Below the pieces are notes generated by a model that did no database searches, was not told the origin of the DNA, and saw nothing but the letters and a program-made list of their open reading frames with translations. From contig CAYYRE010000077.1 in assembly GCA_964473895.1 (NCBI GenBank), positions 1 to 14,146 of the forward strand: 14,146 bases of DNA. Reading direction: 5' to 3'. The stretch is from Sulfidibacterium sp964473895. GTDB taxonomy: Bacteria > Bacteroidota > Bacteroidia > Bacteroidales > F082. The translations under genes were made by a program, and so were the position numbers. Shown piece after piece: positions 13,443-14,146 of this stretch (within the stretch, counting starts at the first letter, position 1; every line of letters starts with the position of its first letter).

Positions 13443-14146
13443 ATGAAGTACAACAGAATCCTTCTGAAATTAAGCGGCGAAGCCCTGATGGGAAGCCTGC
13501 CATACGGTATTGATCCGAATACACTTTCCGCCTATTGCCAAGATATTGTTTCGGTGGTCGACCGGGGAATACAAACAGCCATTGTGATGGGCGGAGGAAA
13601 TATCTTTCGCGGCATGCAAGGGGCCGCCCAAGGCTTTGACAGACAACAAGGTGATTATATGGGCATGCTGGCTACGGTCATTAATTCCATGGCCCTGCAA
13701 GCCGAATTGGAGAAACAAGGACTAAAAGCCAAACTCCTCTCCGGTTTTGCCATTGATCCCATTGCTGAAAAAACCAGCGGAAGGAAAGCCATGGACTATC
13801 TTGAACAAGGATTTGTGGTCATTATCGCCGGTGGGACGGGTAATCCTTTTTTCACCACCGACTCTGCCGCCGCCCTGCGGGCCGTCGAAATCCATGCCGA
13901 TGTCCTGCTCAAAGGCACCCGTGTGGACGGCATCTATTCGGCTGATCCCGAAAAAGACCCCACAGCCGTAAAATATGACAGCCTGACTTTTGATGAAGCC
14001 TACAACAAAAACCTGAAAGTCATGGACATGACGGCTTTTACCCTTTGCAAAGAAAACGACCTGCCCATTCTGGTCTTCGACATGAACCAATCCGGAAACT
14101 TGGAAAAAGTCGTCAGCGGTGAAAAAATAGGGACGCTGGTACATTC
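13443..14146 (+). CDS. pyrH: PyrH, UMP kinase (3' end cut by the window)
   Basis: An open frame of 234 complete codons runs off the window end without a stop. The protein starts MKYNRILLKLSGEAL and shows the bacterial UMP kinase signatures: KLSGEAL (9-15), GGGNIFRG (50-57), DYMGMLAT (71-78), GTGNPFFTTDSAAALRA (131-147), KGTRVDGIYSADP (157-169) and KVMDMTAF (192-199). The last codons, GTLVH, align with the usual end of about 235-240 residues, so only a few codons are missing. PyrH phosphorylates UMP to UDP with ATP in de novo pyrimidine synthesis. It belongs to the amino-acid-kinase fold and is unrelated to eukaryotic UMP/CMP kinases. In many bacteria frr follows, but that would lie outside this window. 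Confidence 0.97.
   Translation, partial: MKYNRILLKLSGEALMGSLPYGIDPNTLSAYCQDIVSVVDRGIQTAIVMGGGNIFRGMQGAAQGFDRQQGDYMGMLATVINSMALQAELEKQGLKAKLLSGFAIDPIAEKTSGRKAMDYLEQGFVVIIAGGTGNPFFTTDSAAALRAVEIHADVLLKGTRVDGIYSADPEKDPTAVKYDSLTFDEAYNKNLKVMDMTAFTLCKENDLPILVFDMNQSGNLEKVVSGEKIGTLVH

Noticed and set aside
1..14146. CRISPR arrays, tRNAs, rRNAs, insertion sequences and prophage genes
   Set aside because: No spaced direct repeats, cloverleaf-like segments, transposase or integrase motifs were seen. The coding capacity is filled by ordinary chromosomal genes.

Overview
The window looks like a chromosomal segment from a member of the Bacteroidota. Five of its promoter candidates carry the TAnnTTTG -7 element typical of this phylum, and a sixth sits before bamD. 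Shine-Dalgarno sequences are essentially absent. The gene content is also characteristic: a TonB-dependent receptor with a CarboxypepD_reg-like N-terminus, a DUF4835/PorD-like protein beside coaBC and an omega-like subunit, and a CBM9-like/DUF5916 outer-membrane protein. I cannot name a genus. I see no mobile element, CRISPR array, tRNA or rRNA, and no broken gene; pyrH is cut only by the window end.

Layout. (1) Positions 11-2596 (+): a promoter, a TPP (thiamin pyrophosphate) riboswitch, and the gene it controls, a TonB-dependent outer-membrane receptor that probably imports thiamin or a precursor. (2) Positions 2604-2648: a 14-bp perfect hairpin between convergent genes. (3) Positions 5928-2656 (-): a tight four-gene operon, bamD - rpoZ - coaBC - DUF4835/porD-like, with gaps of 4-6 nt. 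It links outer-membrane protein assembly, RNA polymerase, coenzyme A synthesis and probably type IX secretion. (4) Positions 6181-8291 (+): an M13 (neprilysin-like) metallopeptidase lipoprotein with its own promoter and a strong intrinsic terminator. (5) Positions 8324-12205 (+): two tandem paralogous PlsC-like acyltransferases, then a CBM9-like/DUF5916 outer-membrane protein starting 3 nt after the second. This is probably an envelope or lipid transcription unit. (6) Positions 12276-14146 (+): a protein that looks like a double GNAT acyltransferase, then pyrH (UMP kinase) with its own promoter, lacking only its last few codons.

Most of the window is ordinary housekeeping and envelope biology. 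The parts most worth a second look are: the solitary TPP-riboswitch-controlled receptor and its unusual leader (a possible anti-aptamer pairing plus an AU-rich hairpin against the start codon); two genes whose -7 element ends 4 nt before the ATG and so may make leaderless mRNAs; the CoaBC enzyme, in which two classical decarboxylase residues are replaced; and the acyltransferase pair coupled to the DUF5916 protein. I found no convincing new multi-gene system.
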